The notes under the pieces: generated by a model
Seen by the model: only the letters and a program-made list of their open reading frames with translations
What the model was told of the DNA's origin: nothing
The model's database searches: none
Made by a program: the position numbers and the translations under genes
Shown here: positions 12,456 to 12,799 of the stretch, one piece after another
Numbering within the stretch: the stretch's first letter is position 1
Layout of the letters: each line of letters begins with the position of its first letter
Assembly (NCBI GenBank): GCA_002382605.1
Contig: DFYG01000118.1
Coordinates: 1,539-14,337, forward strand
Direction of reading: 5' to 3'
DNA from: Synergistaceae bacterium UBA4088
Lineage (GTDB): Bacteria > Synergistota > Synergistia > Synergistales > Thermovirgaceae
Length of the DNA: 12,799 nt

Positions 12456-12799
12456 ATGAAGCACATATTCCTTATCCGGCACGGTGAGACCGATTGGAAC
12501 AGGGAGGGACGCTTCCAGGGGAAGATGGACATTCCACTGAATGCTATCGGAAGAAAGCAGACAGAAGCAGCCGCAAAGGCCCTGGAAAATGCCGCTATCG
12601 ACAAGGTGATCTCAAGCTCCCTGTCGCGCGCTGCGGATACGGCCAATGCGTCGGCCACACTCCTGGGTCTTGATGTGAAGATCATGGATGGTTTCCGCGA
12701 GATAGATCACGGTCTCTGGGAGGGGCACACGGCGGAAGAGGTGGAAAAGCTCTGGCCGGGGATGCTCGGCACTTGGCATTCGCACCCCGAAACGGTGAC
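12456..12799 (+). CDS. Histidine phosphatase (dPGM-like), possible phosphoserine phosphatase, 3'-incomplete
   Basis: The ATG follows the serA stop without a gap; GGAGG (12443-12447) lies 8 nt upstream inside serA. The 114 visible residues begin MKHIFLIRHGETDWN with the catalytic RHG (Arg8, His9), then RFQGKMDIPLNAIGRKQ, SSSLSRAADTA (Arg58) and REIDHGLWEG (Glu82). These are the first half of a cofactor-dependent phosphoglycerate mutase-like phosphatase of about 200 residues; the second catalytic His is outside the window. In Hydrogenobacter a dPGM-like enzyme serves as phosphoserine phosphatase. The translational coupling to serA makes the same role likely here, replacing SerB; a general sugar-phosphate phosphatase is the alternative. 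Confidence 0.88.
   Translation, partial: MKHIFLIRHGETDWNREGRFQGKMDIPLNAIGRKQTEAAAKALENAAIDKVISSSLSRAADTANASATLLGLDVKIMDGFREIDHGLWEGHTAEEVEKLWPGMLGTWHSHPETV

Overview
The window looks like a chromosomal segment of an anaerobic, amino-acid-fermenting diderm bacterium with moderately high G+C. A Synergistota-like organism is my best guess, from the mix of a PaaK-type ligase, a DUF2087 regulator, class V aminotransferase plus SerA serine synthesis, and a binding protein with a Sec signal but no lipobox. That assignment is inference.

Layout. Positions 1-908 hold the C-terminal two thirds of a phenylacetate-CoA ligase. A DUF2087/HTH regulator follows (1009-1539). Its reading frame carries family-like protein sequence back to about 919 but has no start codon there, so the gene looks 5'-truncated. 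On the minus strand, 3042 to 1521 is a compact tripartite hipB-hipS-hipT toxin-antitoxin operon. Its promoter carries three operator-like palindromes spaced exactly 41 bp apart. Next on the minus strand is a two-gene unit: a DUF3795 Cys-rich protein and an MFS exporter (4889 to 3223).

Positions 4890-5571 form a long non-coding stretch. It contains a decayed copy (about 4981-5165) of the serine-operon leader and aminotransferase start, an extended -10 promoter, and a nested inverted repeat just before the next gene. Positions 5572-9163 are a three-gene plus-strand operon: a glycine-betaine/OpuAC-type binding protein, a full-length choline/carnitine acyltransferase-family enzyme (rare in bacteria), and an alpha/beta hydrolase. 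Together they suggest uptake and reversible acylation of a quaternary amine, a combination I do not recognise as a described system.

Positions 9393-12799 are a serine biosynthesis operon: a class V aminotransferase (SerC role), a long ACT-domain SerA, and a histidine-phosphatase (possible SerB role, cut by the window end). In front of it is a strong sigma70-type promoter, a 39-residue leader peptide with eight Ser codons in an 11-codon stretch, competing hairpins, and an intrinsic terminator ending 20 nt before the aminotransferase start. This is the architecture of ribosome-mediated transcription attenuation, here apparently responding to charged tRNA-Ser. It is the most striking regulatory find of the window.
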